Positions 35,557-44,289 of a stretch of 64,000 bases of DNA are shown in pieces; position 1 is the stretch's first letter; every line of letters starts with the position of its first letter. Below the pieces are notes generated by a model. That model saw only the letters and a list, made by a program, of their open reading frames with translations, was not told the DNA's origin and made no database searches. The position numbers and the translations under genes were made by a program. This stretch comes from Aurantiochytrium sp. KH105 (Eukaryota; Sar; Bigyra; Thraustochytrida; Thraustochytriidae): assembly GCA_003116975.1 (NCBI GenBank), contig BGKB01000108.1, forward strand, positions 1 to 64,000, in the 5' to 3' direction.

Positions 35557-35619
35557 CTTTCGTCGACGGAGCTGCCAACGCGCTGCGCTAGATCTTTGCT
35601 GCTCAAGCTGCGCGACCAC

Positions 35620-37017
35620 CTAACCACAACCAGGCCTAACCACCACTTGGGTTCAAGCCAACGTCCGCTCATACAAATGTATTAGCCGGACTATTTTATG
35701 GCCTATTTTTGTATAGCATACTACTATAGTAATACCGTATACAGGTTGATTTGCAACATGATTTTAGTGAGGTAAATCCTATACGATTTCTCGTAGCAAC
35801 TCTGTGTGATTTGCAAATCGGACGCTTCAACCTAACGATGGAAAGAAATCAAATGCAGAGGACTGGCATCACAAAACCCGTCTTTGCCATGGAAGATCAT
35901 GCAGAGCGGGCATAGTATAAAAACGCAAATCATTTTGAACTGGCCATTCTGACTCGGCTTGAGTCAGACGCAGAAGGCGCCCAGCGCGGGACCATATTGG
36001 GGTAAATCGACTCTTGTGCGGTTCCTAGCAAGTTGTTGTTGGATGGGTCGGATGGAGGGCGCGAATTGGACTACGTGACAATCTATCAATTGGTCTTACG
36101 ATTTGAAGTTGTTGAGAAAGGAGTTAGCAAAGCCGCAAATGGGAGATGCCCGGACATAGAGATCTTGCAAAAACGCACTTCAAAATTGGACGGAAGGCTG
36201 CGATGGTGGACGAAAGTACGTGTGTGGCCTCTCCACGCCCGTACCAAGCTTCCGTAGGATTTGCTGTGGCGTGTATGGCCTCAAGAGCAAGTTGCGGATT
36301 TTTCAATCTCGGCCTCCCTATTGTGATCGCGATGACCACATTGTGCCAGAACAAGCTCCACGGTTCGCAAACTTCGCGTGCGGTAGAGAGAGTCTGCAGA
36401 AGAGGTTGCGAACCGCATAGGAGCAGTGAAGCGAGCAAAGAACGTCTGGCTGGCCAGTGATCTCTCCTCCGCAGTTTTGGCGTCATGGGCGAGCAAAATA
36501 AATAATACAACCAAGAATAAAATTTCACTTTTCCTACGCTGGTGCTTCATGTTGTTAGAGGTAGTTTTCGAGTAGGCCTATTCCCAACGAGACCGCGAAG
36601 GTCAAGAAGAAAAGAAAAAAACCAGGCACAGCTGAGCGCTGGAGCTCAGTCAGATGAGAGGCCTTGCTTCTTCTTTTCCATTTGCTCACCCAAGGCCATG
36701 CGAGGCAACTGATCTGCGATCAAGGCTCCTCAATCAGTGGCAGAAAGATGGACCTGCTTGCTCACAAGAAACCACGCAAAAAAGCAGTCAAAGAAGGATG
36801 CCGTCTCGTCATTCTGGAGCACGCACACTCACGCACTCCTATTGCTGGTGCTGCTGGTGCTGGCTGCTTCTTTGCCGGAGGTGTCTTCCAGACCTCAAAC
36901 GACGTAAGAAGGCGCGGCGTGGCGCGGGGAGCAAAGCACGGCAAGAGGCGCGCAAGAGGCGTACACGCGGCCCAGGACACGCCGGAGACGGGCTTCGGGA
37001 CACACGCACAAGTCGCC
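35620..37017. other. AT-richer intergenic region between the transposon and the J-protein gene
   Basis: From 35690 to 36560 the sequence is visibly less GC-rich than neighbouring DNA and includes a TAGTATAAAAACG element at 35914-35926 in + orientation. There is no credible ORF; 36124-36528 and 36146-36460 oppose each other and lack motifs. Part may belong to the transposon. From 36600 it becomes the leader of the J-protein gene. Confidence 0.45.
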
Positions 37018-37908
37018 ATGAGAGTTGCGTTAAGACATGCCAGTAGCAGCTTGCTGGCCTCGGCAAGGGGAGGCATGCTGCAGCCTATGAGGAGAGTTCC
37101 AGACGCGAGGTCAAGGCTCGCGACGGCCTGGCAAGTGTCGCTGAGGACAGGAAGCGTAGCGAGATCTCTGTGGACGACGCCCATGGCCGTTCGAAGACAT
37201 GCTTTGCTTGGATCAACGCCGAGGCTCGGTAATCTTGGGCTTCTGACACAGCCGACGCGAGCTTGGAAACTGCATGAGCCGCTCGCAGTCTCGGCACGCA
37301 GCATTTTTAGCCGTGGTGCGTCTTCGGATGACCTCTATGAGATTCTTGAAACGAACCGTAGCGCGTCGCAGCAAGAAATCAAGAAAGCGTACTTTAAGCT
37401 GGCCAAGCGGTACCATCCAGACATCAATCCGGATGATCCCAATGCTCAAAAGATGTTTCATCGAATTGCCGCTGCATACGAGGTACTTGGGAACGCGGAA
37501 AAGCGGCATGTATACGACATGACGGGCCATCATGATAACCAACAGCGATTCAACCAGAATGCCAGTGCAGCCCCCGGAAGCGACGACTTTGCAGACCAGA
37601 TCTTCCACAAGGTGTGGCAAGACCTTGGTCTCAAGGAATACGTCGAAGTGGTGAGCTCGGAGGCCTCAACGGCATGGGAAGCAGCTCGGCATGGCGATTT
37701 CAGTTTTGCCAAGGAGTTCGCTCGAGAGCGAAAGGGCCTCATTTTGTCAGCGATTGTCCCGCTGGCCATCATGTTGCGTTTCCCTGGCATGCTCTCTACC
37801 GCGCTGCGTTTGCTTTCCGTGGGGGCGCTTGTCTTTTTGCGTAACATTCCTCCCGAATTGGCGTGGAGACTGATGCGAAATGTCTGGCTGCGCATCACCC
37901 GGAGGTAG
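37018..37908 (+). CDS. Mitochondrial J-domain protein (class III DnaJ)
   Basis: A 296-residue product with a J domain at residues 105-168: D-D-L-Y-E-I-L-E, helix II K-K-A-Y-F-K-L-A-K-R-Y, the H133-P134-D135 triad that stimulates Hsp70 ATPase, and A-A-A-Y-E-V-L-G. There is no Gly/Phe region and no zinc-finger domain, hence class III. The first 100 residues are Arg/Ser/Ala/Leu-rich with almost no acidic residues until E87, as in a mitochondrial targeting sequence. The C-terminal 75 residues include hydrophobic stretches (I-L-S-A-I-V-P-L-A-I-M-L and L-R-L-L-S-V-G-A-L-V-F-L) that could be membrane-associated. The frame is open 118 codons upstream; 37018 is chosen because the presequence starts there. 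Confidence 0.85.
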   Translation: MRVALRHASSSLLASARGGMLQPMRRVPDARSRLATAWQVSLRTGSVARSLWTTPMAVRRHALLGSTPRLGNLGLLTQPTRAWKLHEPLAVSARSIFSRGASSDDLYEILETNRSASQQEIKKAYFKLAKRYHPDINPDDPNAQKMFHRIAAAYEVLGNAEKRHVYDMTGHHDNQQRFNQNASAAPGSDDFADQIFHKVWQDLGLKEYVEVVSSEASTAWEAARHGDFSFAKEFARERKGLILSAIVPLAIMLRFPGMLSTALRLLSVGALVFLRNIPPELAWRLMRNVWLRITRR

Positions 37909-38386
37909 TTTAGACTTTGCTGCTGGCTAGTTTCGTCTTGATCAATCCACGACGATCTCATCCTCACGAACACCATGTTGCTTTGCTTTTTACTTTTATA
38001 ATTCTTTTGAGCTGTTTGCTTTTTGAAGTTCCTGGCAATGGGATGGATAAAGACATTGTTTGAAATTGATTTTTTCTTGTTTGATAAAATCTTGGTCAGG
38101 AACATATTTTCAAGCTCTCTCTCTCGCTCTCTCTCTGCGTCAGTGCTTTTCTGTCTTGCATTTGTATCGGAATGGCGTTTCGCGAAGGAAGATGGCAAGT
38201 GCGATTGTGTATGGGATTCTTAAGAATCGACAAAAGCCGTGCAATCCTGACACGAGGAAAAGAGCGTCCGTGAGCATGTGCGTGTGCTTGAGCGATTGAG
38301 CGGGTACGGATGAGCTGGGCGCGTGGATTGGCGCGTGTGGATGGATCAGGAACAAAAGAAAACAGCTATCTCTCTCGCATTGCAGG
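37909..38386. other. Convergent intergenic region
   Basis: The 3' flanks of the J-protein gene and the orphan membrane protein gene, AT-richer than the coding DNA, with a short CTCTCTCTCTCGCTCT tract near 38115. No gene seen. Confidence 0.5.
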
Positions 38387-38986
38387 CTACCGCTTCTTTG
38401 AAGGACGGCAGGCGCGGAAAACAGGCGCGAGGATGCGTACGGTCGAGACGACCAAAACTTTGGAAATACTGAGTGTCTTGGCGACGGCGAGGATGCTCGC
38501 AGCGTTATCCATAAAGGCACTCAGCTCAACCTCCGGGCGATAACTGAAAAGGTAGCCAATGAACCACATTTCAATGATGACCATGAAGATGACAATGGGA
38601 AATCCAATGACAAGGAACTTGATGGCCTCAAGGTCATTGACGATACTATTGCCGTCCGGCAGGAAATCGAGGATTTTGGCGTGTGCGGCGGTGACCATAA
38701 GCATCGAGAGGACGACGAAGAATTCGGTAGGGTCGGCGAGCGGGATTCTGCGCTGTGCGATGAGAATGACGACGGCGAACTGAAGACCGGCAAGGACAGC
38801 CATAAAGTTCTGCGCTGTGATGCCCCGCTTCGACGAGGACTTCATGAAGGCCTCGAAGCTGGCGGGGAAGATCACATCTTCTCGCGTTGTCCCCTCTGCC
38901 GCCGCGATTTGCGCGCCGAGCTCTGCGCGCTGCGAGGCCGCCTGCACCTCGTCGATCATCGACAGCACCGACGTGTTCACCTCCAT
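38387..38986 (-). CDS. Hypothetical multi-pass membrane protein
   Basis: A 199-residue protein I do not recognise. The first 60 residues are soluble and mildly acidic. Hydrophobic segments follow at about 60-77 (F-M-A-V-L-A-G-L-Q-F-A-V-V-I-L-I-A), 87-103, 122-150 (long, possibly two passes) and a weaker one at 160-185. The C-terminus is basic (R-P-S-K-K-R), suggesting a cytosolic tail and possibly a dilysine-type ER retrieval signal (K-K-R is not a perfect K-K-x-x). Coding is supported by uniform hydrophobic periodicity and an ATG with an A/G-rich context. Function unknown. Confidence 0.6.
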   Translation of the reverse strand: MEVNTSVLSMIDEVQAASQRAELGAQIAAAEGTTREDVIFPASFEAFMKSSSKRGITAQNFMAVLAGLQFAVVILIAQRRIPLADPTEFFVVLSMLMVTAAHAKILDFLPDGNSIVNDLEAIKFLVIGFPIVIFMVIIEMWFIGYLFSYRPEVELSAFMDNAASILAVAKTLSISKVLVVSTVRILAPVFRACRPSKKR

Positions 38987-39305
38987 CTTGCCCTCCTCCG
39001 CGCCTTCCGCCTCCTCCGCGCCCGGGCCTCGCTCCTCGCGCGCGGGCGCCTGTGAGCCGCGAACGGCGACAAGCTAGCTGGCAGGCAGAATCGCGAGCTC
39101 GCTCACTGCGTGCCGCGCGTGCCGCGCGTGCCGCCTGCAGCTGCTCGCGCCCTGCTGCCGGCCTCGCTGCCCGCGCGTCTGCGGCCCGGCGCCGGTGCTC
39201 CGCTCTGCTCTGCCCTGCGCGGCTCGCGCTCGCTGTCGCCCGCGCCGACGGCGCCCTGCCCTGCGCCGCGCGCGGCCCCGCCGCTCCGTTCGGGGTCTGC
39301 GCGCA

Positions 39306-39321
39306 NNNNNNNNNNNNNNNN
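39306..39321. other. Assembly gap (16 N)
   Basis: Sixteen N characters abutting a TTTC microsatellite; the true length of the missing sequence is unknown. Confidence 0.99.
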
Positions 39322-39329
39322 CTTTCTTG

Positions 39330-39408
<79 letters not shown>

Positions 39409-39420
39409 GCTTTCCTTTCT
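39322..39420 (+). repeat. (TTTC)n microsatellite beside the gap
   Basis: About 95 bases of TTTC with two TTGC variants. It adjoins the N run, so its length may be collapsed in the assembly. Confidence 0.95.
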
Positions 39421-39786
39421 TTTCGCTAAACTCTGCTTTTCTTTTCTCTCCTATCTTTTCTTTTACTTTACTTTGCAGGTAGTAGTTGGTTTTCTTTTCT
39501 TTTGCGTGCGTGCGTGTGTGTGTCTGGCTTCCGGCGTCACGCGTGCGACACGCACGAGTGGAAAGTCAGTCAGACCGAGCCCGGCGGGACCGCGACGCGC
39601 GCCGCGAAGAGCTAGCCCAGGGCCGGCGGTCGCGCCCAGCAGCCGCCCAGCCGACGTCGGCGCAGCGCAGCGCAGCGCGGCCGCGACGGGAGGGATGAGC
39701 TGAGTCGAGATGCGAGCGTCGGAGGGGAAGAAGATGGCGCGCAAGGCACTCACTGCAGGCAAGGCGTGCGAGGGAGGAGAAAGTAC

Positions 39787-39818
39787 GGGAGGGAGGGAGG
39801 GAGGGAGGGAGGGAGGGG
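39787..39818 (+). repeat. (GGGA)n microsatellite
   Basis: About eight GGGA units. The same unit recurs at 58180-58206, 59039-59072 and 59774-59809. Confidence 0.9.
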
Positions 39819-39971
39819 TACACACGTTCATTCTCGTTCGATCGATCGATGATCGAGTGATTGATTGATTGATTGATCATCACAGCAACGTCGCCGTCCA
39901 CGTCGTGACGGAGAGCGAGCGACGAGGACGAGACGATCTGGACGACCTGCTGATCTCTCTCGCGGCGGCGG

Positions 39972-40005
<34 letters not shown>
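39972..40005 (+). repeat. (AGC)11 trinucleotide repeat
   Basis: Uninterrupted AGC repeat in non-coding sequence. Confidence 0.9.
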
Positions 40006-40006
<1 letters not shown>

Positions 40007-40690
40007 GGCAGGTAGCAAGGCCGAGCGTGAGCCGTGGGATATCGACCAAAAAAAGATGTGCCAACTGCCGGGAAGTGCGCACGCTGGACAATCTAATGGA
40101 CGGATGGATGGATGGATGGTTGGGTCGGCTAGGGAAAGGCAGGGCTTGCTTGTTCGATCGAGGATGTCGGTCGGCAGTGGGAAGGAAGGCGCGCACTTGC
40201 AGCTGCAAGCAAGATGCAGTGACTCAGGATCTCGCTCTGGTGGCGTCATCAGACTTTGAGACAAATGGCTGCGAGCGAAAGATGGACCGGGCTCATTTTA
40301 CGCTGGTAGTAGGATCATAGGTATAGTATTGTGGCGGGAGAAAGATCGGCAGCGAGCGCCCAGTCGCGCCAGAGGGTTGACGTAGAAGAGAGTGAGTGAT
40401 TACAGTGAGGGAATGCTGAGTGAATGATTCGCACAACTAGGCCTACATTTTGTTCAAGCGCTTGACAAAATAGAAAGGATTCAAATGCTTGGGCTTACAG
40501 GGTGATCAGTAGATGCGTCATTGGCGGATGCCTATACATTTTTACTCGACACAATTCACAGTCAATCTCGAGTGTCTGCTTGCTGGCAGTCGGCAACAGA
40601 TTTTTCAGAATTGACTTGAGAACCGGCGAGGGTGACAGCAAATAATGGTCCACAGCACGGGAAAATGACAAAATATAGCTTGCTTGTTGC

Positions 40691-41449
40691 CTATGGCCTG
40701 TGTGGCTGCTGTTGCTGCTGCTGCTGGTTCTGCGCTTGTTGGTGAGCCTGGTTAGACTTAATGACGAGATACAGCCCAAAGAAACCGAGGCCAATGTGCC
40801 AGCCAGCGACAACCGCAAGAACCACGGCGATGAGGGCAACGATTTGCGGAAATCGCTGCTCGGGCATCCCAAAGATGCTCGGGATAAGGAACTCGCGACC
40901 CTCGATTCCGATTTGCCTGCTCAAAGGCGTAAAAATGCCATCGGGTCCACTTGGCATGCTTGGCATGCCTTGCATGCCTTGCATGCCTTGCGCGCCGCTA
41001 GGCGTGGTCCCAACACCGTTTCCATTGCCAAAAAAGTTGCTTGCCGAGACTGGGCCAGTGGGTCCACGCCCGCCCGACGAGGCTTCTGGCCCAGGCTGGC
41101 CGGACCGCCGCATGGATTGGGCACGGGGATCTGTAAAAAACATGTGCGCATAAGATTGCCCCGAGGAACGAGTGAGCAAGCGCGAGAAGCGTGCAAAGAT
41201 GGTCAGAAAAGCTGTACGTCTTTTTCGTCGCAGCGCGCACCGCCGGCCGAGCTTGGCCTCACCTCGGCGCGCCCCGCCACGCCACGTCACTTCATGCCCA
41301 CCCTTGCCCGCCATGTTGGACCGCTAACGCGTGCGCGCGCGCAGAACAGAGCGCGGCGCAAGCGTGGAGAGGTTCACATGCGCCCGTGTCGGCGCTGCAG
41401 GTCACGTACCGTCATCCGGGACGATCTCGCCGTTGATAATAATCGGCAT
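40691..41449 (-). CDS. FAM241/DUF4605-like small membrane protein, two exons
   Basis: Exon 1 is 41410-41449 and exon 2 is 40691-41130, joined in phase 1, giving 159 residues. Exon 1 encodes M-P-I-I-I-N-G-E-I-V-P-D-D, and splicing completes D-D-D-P-R. The N-G-E-I-V-x-D-D-D-P-R start is the hallmark of the FAM241 family of small ER-associated membrane proteins. The middle is Gly/Pro/Met-rich (repeated G-M-Q), followed by one or two hydrophobic segments (F-P-Q-I-V-A-L-I-A-V-V-L-A-V-V-A-G-W then G-L-G-F-F-G-L-Y-L-V-I) and a Gln-rich tail. The donor GTACGT and acceptor TTTTTTACAG are clear. Without the intron the exon 2 frame would start in a meaningless 46-residue leader. The family is known mainly from animals; function here unknown. 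Confidence 0.8.
41131..41409 (-). other. Spliceosomal intron (279 bp)
   Basis: On the - strand it begins GTACGTGA and ends T-rich then ACAG. It interrupts the conserved motif after the second Asp of D-D-D-P-R, and only its removal reconnects the motif. It is the one intron in the window that can be supported by protein homology. Confidence 0.8.
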
Positions 41450-41602
41450 CGTTCCAGGGAAAAGACAGACGAAGGAAAGATTGAGGTTTGTTTCGCTCTC
41501 CCACGCTCTTTACCTGTCTGCATAATGTCGTATACCTGGCTTCACAATGCATAAGCAGCGCATGCGCAAAGGACCACCGCAGGCAAGCTAGGCATCGAGG
41601 TC

Positions 41603-41628
41603 GACAACAACAACAACAACAACAACAA
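41603..41628 (+). repeat. (CAA)8 trinucleotide repeat
   Basis: Short CAA tract between the FAM241-like and NO66-like genes, in the promoter or leader region of the former. Confidence 0.85.
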
Positions 41629-41720
41629 GCAGTCAATCGATTCGTTCGGGCATTCAAAGTCTCAATTGTATTCCGGTCTTCGCAACGATGGTTCGTTCTT
41701 CAAGCATCGACAAGGTCCGA

Positions 41721-43721
41721 TCAGTCGCACAGCAGTAGGACACGCTCCCGAACGAGGAAGCGGACGACGCGCAGCTTGTCCTCGTCCGAATCAGGATGCT
41801 TGAGCTTGCCGACAGTGAGCGGGGTCGATGGATCTGAGTTTAGGATCTGCTCCAGCATTTCGGCGTCCTCGAGCTCAAATTCAAGACCACGCGAGTCCGT
41901 CGCATGGTACGTGCGCGTGTTCAAGCAAGAATGGTAAAAGAGAGCCGCGTTGCCCTCCACGGTAAGGGTTCCAACGCCCTTGGCCGCAAGGACAACCTGA
42001 GAGTCTACGTCGATCTGCTCGAGCTCGTCCTCGGGAATGTCGTCCTCCGTTGCGGGTCGACCATCCGCAACAGACTCGACGGCCATCGAGGCCTCCTGCG
42101 GAACTGCAAGCACGCCGAGCGGCTGGTGCCTATCGTGCTGAAACTTGACGCCCATGCGATCAGCGATGAGATCAAAGTCGATGTTCTGTAAGACATGCTC
42201 GCTAATGAGCCGAATCATCTCTGCCACAAACTGATGTCTGCGTGGATCTGATTCTTGGTCCGAGTTCACGACGCCCATAAAGTTAGCAAGCTCGCGCGGC
42301 AAGTTACGTCGCAGCGGCTCGCAGTCAAGGGCCTTGTCATCCATGCACGTTCGCTGGATCGCGTGGGGAAGTGCCTCGCGGATAAAGTCGGCCCACGTGT
42401 TGAGCTGCCCGACCGAGAGCGTCACATGCAGTGAGTGCTCGCGAAGTTTGGAGCGTGCATGGTGCACCATGCCGCGCGGAATGTAGAGCACATCACCTGG
42501 CTCGAGCGTGGTGTGGATCGCCACCTTGAGGTGCTTGGCTACTTGCTCCTCGGTAAAATCCTTGCTCGAGTATCGTGGGTTCCGCGGGAAGAGAACGTCC
42601 GGGTCCTCATCCTCCTCGTCTTCCTCATCGTCCTCTGCGTCATCGTCGTCCTTGCCATCTTCTTCCCCCTCTTCCTCTGCTTCTTCGTCGTCATCATCGT
42701 CCTGCTTCTTCGACTCGTAGTGATGGTACACGGTCCACTCCTTGGCACCTTCAAGCTGCAGGATGAAGGCATCGATATCGTCGTAGTGGGGCGCAAAACC
42801 CTGCGAGCCCTTGGGCGTCAGATATGCGTTGGCGCCACCGCCGCAGCCAAAGAGGCCCTCCATCAGCGTCACCAACTTCCAAATGGTCTTGCTGAGTTCT
42901 TGCGGGCGCAAAAGCCGCACCGAGGCGCCCTGTGTCTCGCCAAAGAGACTCATGACCTCTTTAGCATCCGCGACAGCCTCCGTGTCGTGCATGAGGGTCT
43001 TGCGCGCTCCATCCCGGTACGCTGTAAGGCTAAAGTCTCGGTTGTGTTGCAGCTTGCCGGCCTGCAGGGCCTTTTCAATATCCGTCTTGGCCAACAAACC
43101 ATCGAAATACGTCGTTTGCCCCGTCTTGTTACGGCGTACAAGCAGGGGTTTGGTCTCATAGTACTCGGACATGAAGTCCTCTACGGTTGTCGCGCCTCCA
43201 AGGATCCACTGCAGCGCACGTTCGCCAGCGAGACGAAAGTCGCCGCCCGCGGCCTCGCAGATCGCCTCGACTTCTTTGGTGCCCGGCGCCGCCGCATCGT
43301 CGCTCTTCGCCGACTTGCCGCCCGCCTTCTTCTTGTTCTTCTTCTTGGCACCATTCTCGGTGCCGGGATTCAGGCCATTTGGCTCCTCTTCCTCCTCCTC
43401 GCCCTGGTGCTCGTGCTTCTTGCCCGTCTTCTTCTTCTTCTTGCCGGCCTTCGCCTTCTCCTCCTGCTGCCTCGCCGCGAGCCTCGCCGCCAGCGACGGG
43501 GCCGCCTTGTTCTTCTTCCTGCCCTCTGCGCCCGCGCTCGCGCGCGCCTGCTCCCCTCCGCGCCCCTCCTCGCCGCTGCTCGCGCCCTCGTCGCTGCCCT
43601 CGCCCTCGAGCGCCCTGGCCACCGGCGTCTTGCCGTACAGCGCGACCTTCTTGGCGCGCTTCTTGTCCGCGCGCCTGCGGTTGCGCGCCTGCCGCTTGCG
43701 CTTCTGCGCCGCCTCGTCCAT
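41721..43721 (-). CDS. NO66/MINA-type JmjC ribosomal oxygenase
   Basis: A 666-residue JmjC protein of the ROX family (NO66/RIOX1, MINA53), Fe(II)/2-oxoglutarate oxygenases that hydroxylate ribosomal protein histidines in the nucleolus. The iron ligands are visible: H312-Y-D314 in G-F-A-P-H-Y-D-D-I-D-A-F and H420 in Y-I-P-R-G-M-V-H. The N-terminal 150 residues are Lys/Arg/Glu-rich (K-K-R-A-K-K-V and K-K-K-K-K-T-G-K-K), as expected for nucleolar targeting. The conserved entry motif W-x-L-G, then F-x-x-x-Y-x-E-x-K-P-L-L-V-R-R, is present. An unusual Asp/Glu-rich insert of about 35 residues splits the JmjC core between ligand D314 and H420. The start at 43721 (M-D-E-A-A-Q-K) excludes 58 upstream low-complexity codons. 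It is divergent from PEX7. Confidence 0.85.
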   Translation of the reverse strand: MDEAAQKRKRQARNRRRADKKRAKKVALYGKTPVARALEGEGSDEGASSGEEGRGGEQARASAGAEGRKKNKAAPSLAARLAARQQEEKAKAGKKKKKTGKKHEHQGEEEEEEPNGLNPGTENGAKKKNKKKAGGKSAKSDDAAAPGTKEVEAICEAAGGDFRLAGERALQWILGGATTVEDFMSEYYETKPLLVRRNKTGQTTYFDGLLAKTDIEKALQAGKLQHNRDFSLTAYRDGARKTLMHDTEAVADAKEVMSLFGETQGASVRLLRPQELSKTIWKLVTLMEGLFGCGGGANAYLTPKGSQGFAPHYDDIDAFILQLEGAKEWTVYHHYESKKQDDDDDEEAEEEGEEDGKDDDDAEDDEEDEEDEDPDVLFPRNPRYSSKDFTEEQVAKHLKVAIHTTLEPGDVLYIPRGMVHHARSKLREHSLHVTLSVGQLNTWADFIREALPHAIQRTCMDDKALDCEPLRRNLPRELANFMGVVNSDQESDPRRHQFVAEMIRLISEHVLQNIDFDLIADRMGVKFQHDRHQPLGVLAVPQEASMAVESVADGRPATEDDIPEDELEQIDVDSQVVLAAKGVGTLTVEGNAALFYHSCLNTRTYHATDSRGLEFELEDAEMLEQILNSDPSTPLTVGKLKHPDSDEDKLRVVRFLVRERVLLLCD

Positions 43722-44289
43722 CGCCCGCTGTCTCCTCCTCCTCCCTCCCTGCTCGCTCCCCGCGCCCTCTCCTCGCGCTCCTTCCGCCCGCGTGCACGCC
43801 GCGGCCGCGCTGGGAGCGGCCTCCTTCCCGGGTCTGCCTGCCGTAGATAAGCGATGCGATGCCATGGCATGCATGCCATGGCGAAAGGACGGCAAGACAG
43901 AAGCCCATTCCAGTCCCGGTTCTTGGCGCGCCGCGAGAAGCCTGCGAGCGAGGAGCCGCGTCCGCCTGCCTGGCCCGGTCGCGGCTGCTCTGGCGCGAGG
44001 CGGGCACGAGCGGGAGACGCGCGGCTGCGGCGGCGAGGAGCGGCAAGGGTAAGCGTGGCTTGAGCTCGAGGTCGGCGGGCGAGATATCTGTCACAGCGGC
44101 AGCCAGACTTCGATCGCCGCCTGCCAGCTTGCTTGCTGGCCCGCTGTGCGGTGCTGTGCTCGAGACGCGCAAAGCGCGGGTGTCGCCTCGCCTCGCCGCG
44201 CCGCGCCGCGCCTCGCGTCTTGTCAGGGCGCGGAGAGAAAGCTAGCTCGCCAGGTCCGCGGCATCGTTCTGGCCACGGCGGGACACACC
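43722..44289. other. Divergent promoter region, NO66-like / PEX7
   Basis: GC-rich shared upstream region with the near-palindrome GCGATGCCATGGCATGCATGCCATGGCG at about 43855-43882 and GCCGCGCC short repeats near 44195. No separate gene. Confidence 0.5.

Larger units (their letters stand above)
32052..35619 (-). mobile_element. Pogo-like DNA transposon with Ulp1-type protease, one frame break
   Basis: The coding part of a Tc1/mariner-pogo type element. Two overlapping frames on the - strand form one transposase: the upstream frame (start 35556) carries a PIP box, AT-hook, CENP-B-type DNA-binding helices and the first catalytic Asp, and the downstream frame carries the second and third Asp and a C48 protease. 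They meet in a 12-base G run (34323-34334, + strand), where one base too many or two too few separates them. Terminal inverted repeats and target duplications were not located, so the true ends are unknown. Sequence around it (35690-36560) is less GC-rich than the rest of the window, so the element may extend to the right. Confidence 0.85.
38987..40690. other. Intergenic region with assembly gap and microsatellites
   Basis: Contains the 16-base N gap at 39306-39321, a TTTC tract, (GGGA)n at 39787-39818, GATT/GATC repeats near 39840-39880, and (AGC)11 at 39972-40005. The last 400 bases are AT-richer and form the 3' flank of the FAM241-like gene. Frames crossing the gap are repeat-derived. No gene supported. 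Confidence 0.5.

Noticed and set aside
36124-36528. 134-codon frame and the opposing frame in the AT-richer region right of the transposon
   Set aside because: They oppose each other, have no domain content and unusual composition for a gene here.
31242-36600. Terminal inverted repeats and TA target duplication of the pogo-like element
   Set aside because: I compared both flanks by eye and found only short, weak matches (for example around GTCCAGCCACTAAT and AGTCCGGCTAATA), not enough to define element ends.
38987-39703. Frames crossing the N gap that encode F-L-S-F-F repeats
   Set aside because: They are translations of the TTTC tract and unknown bases.
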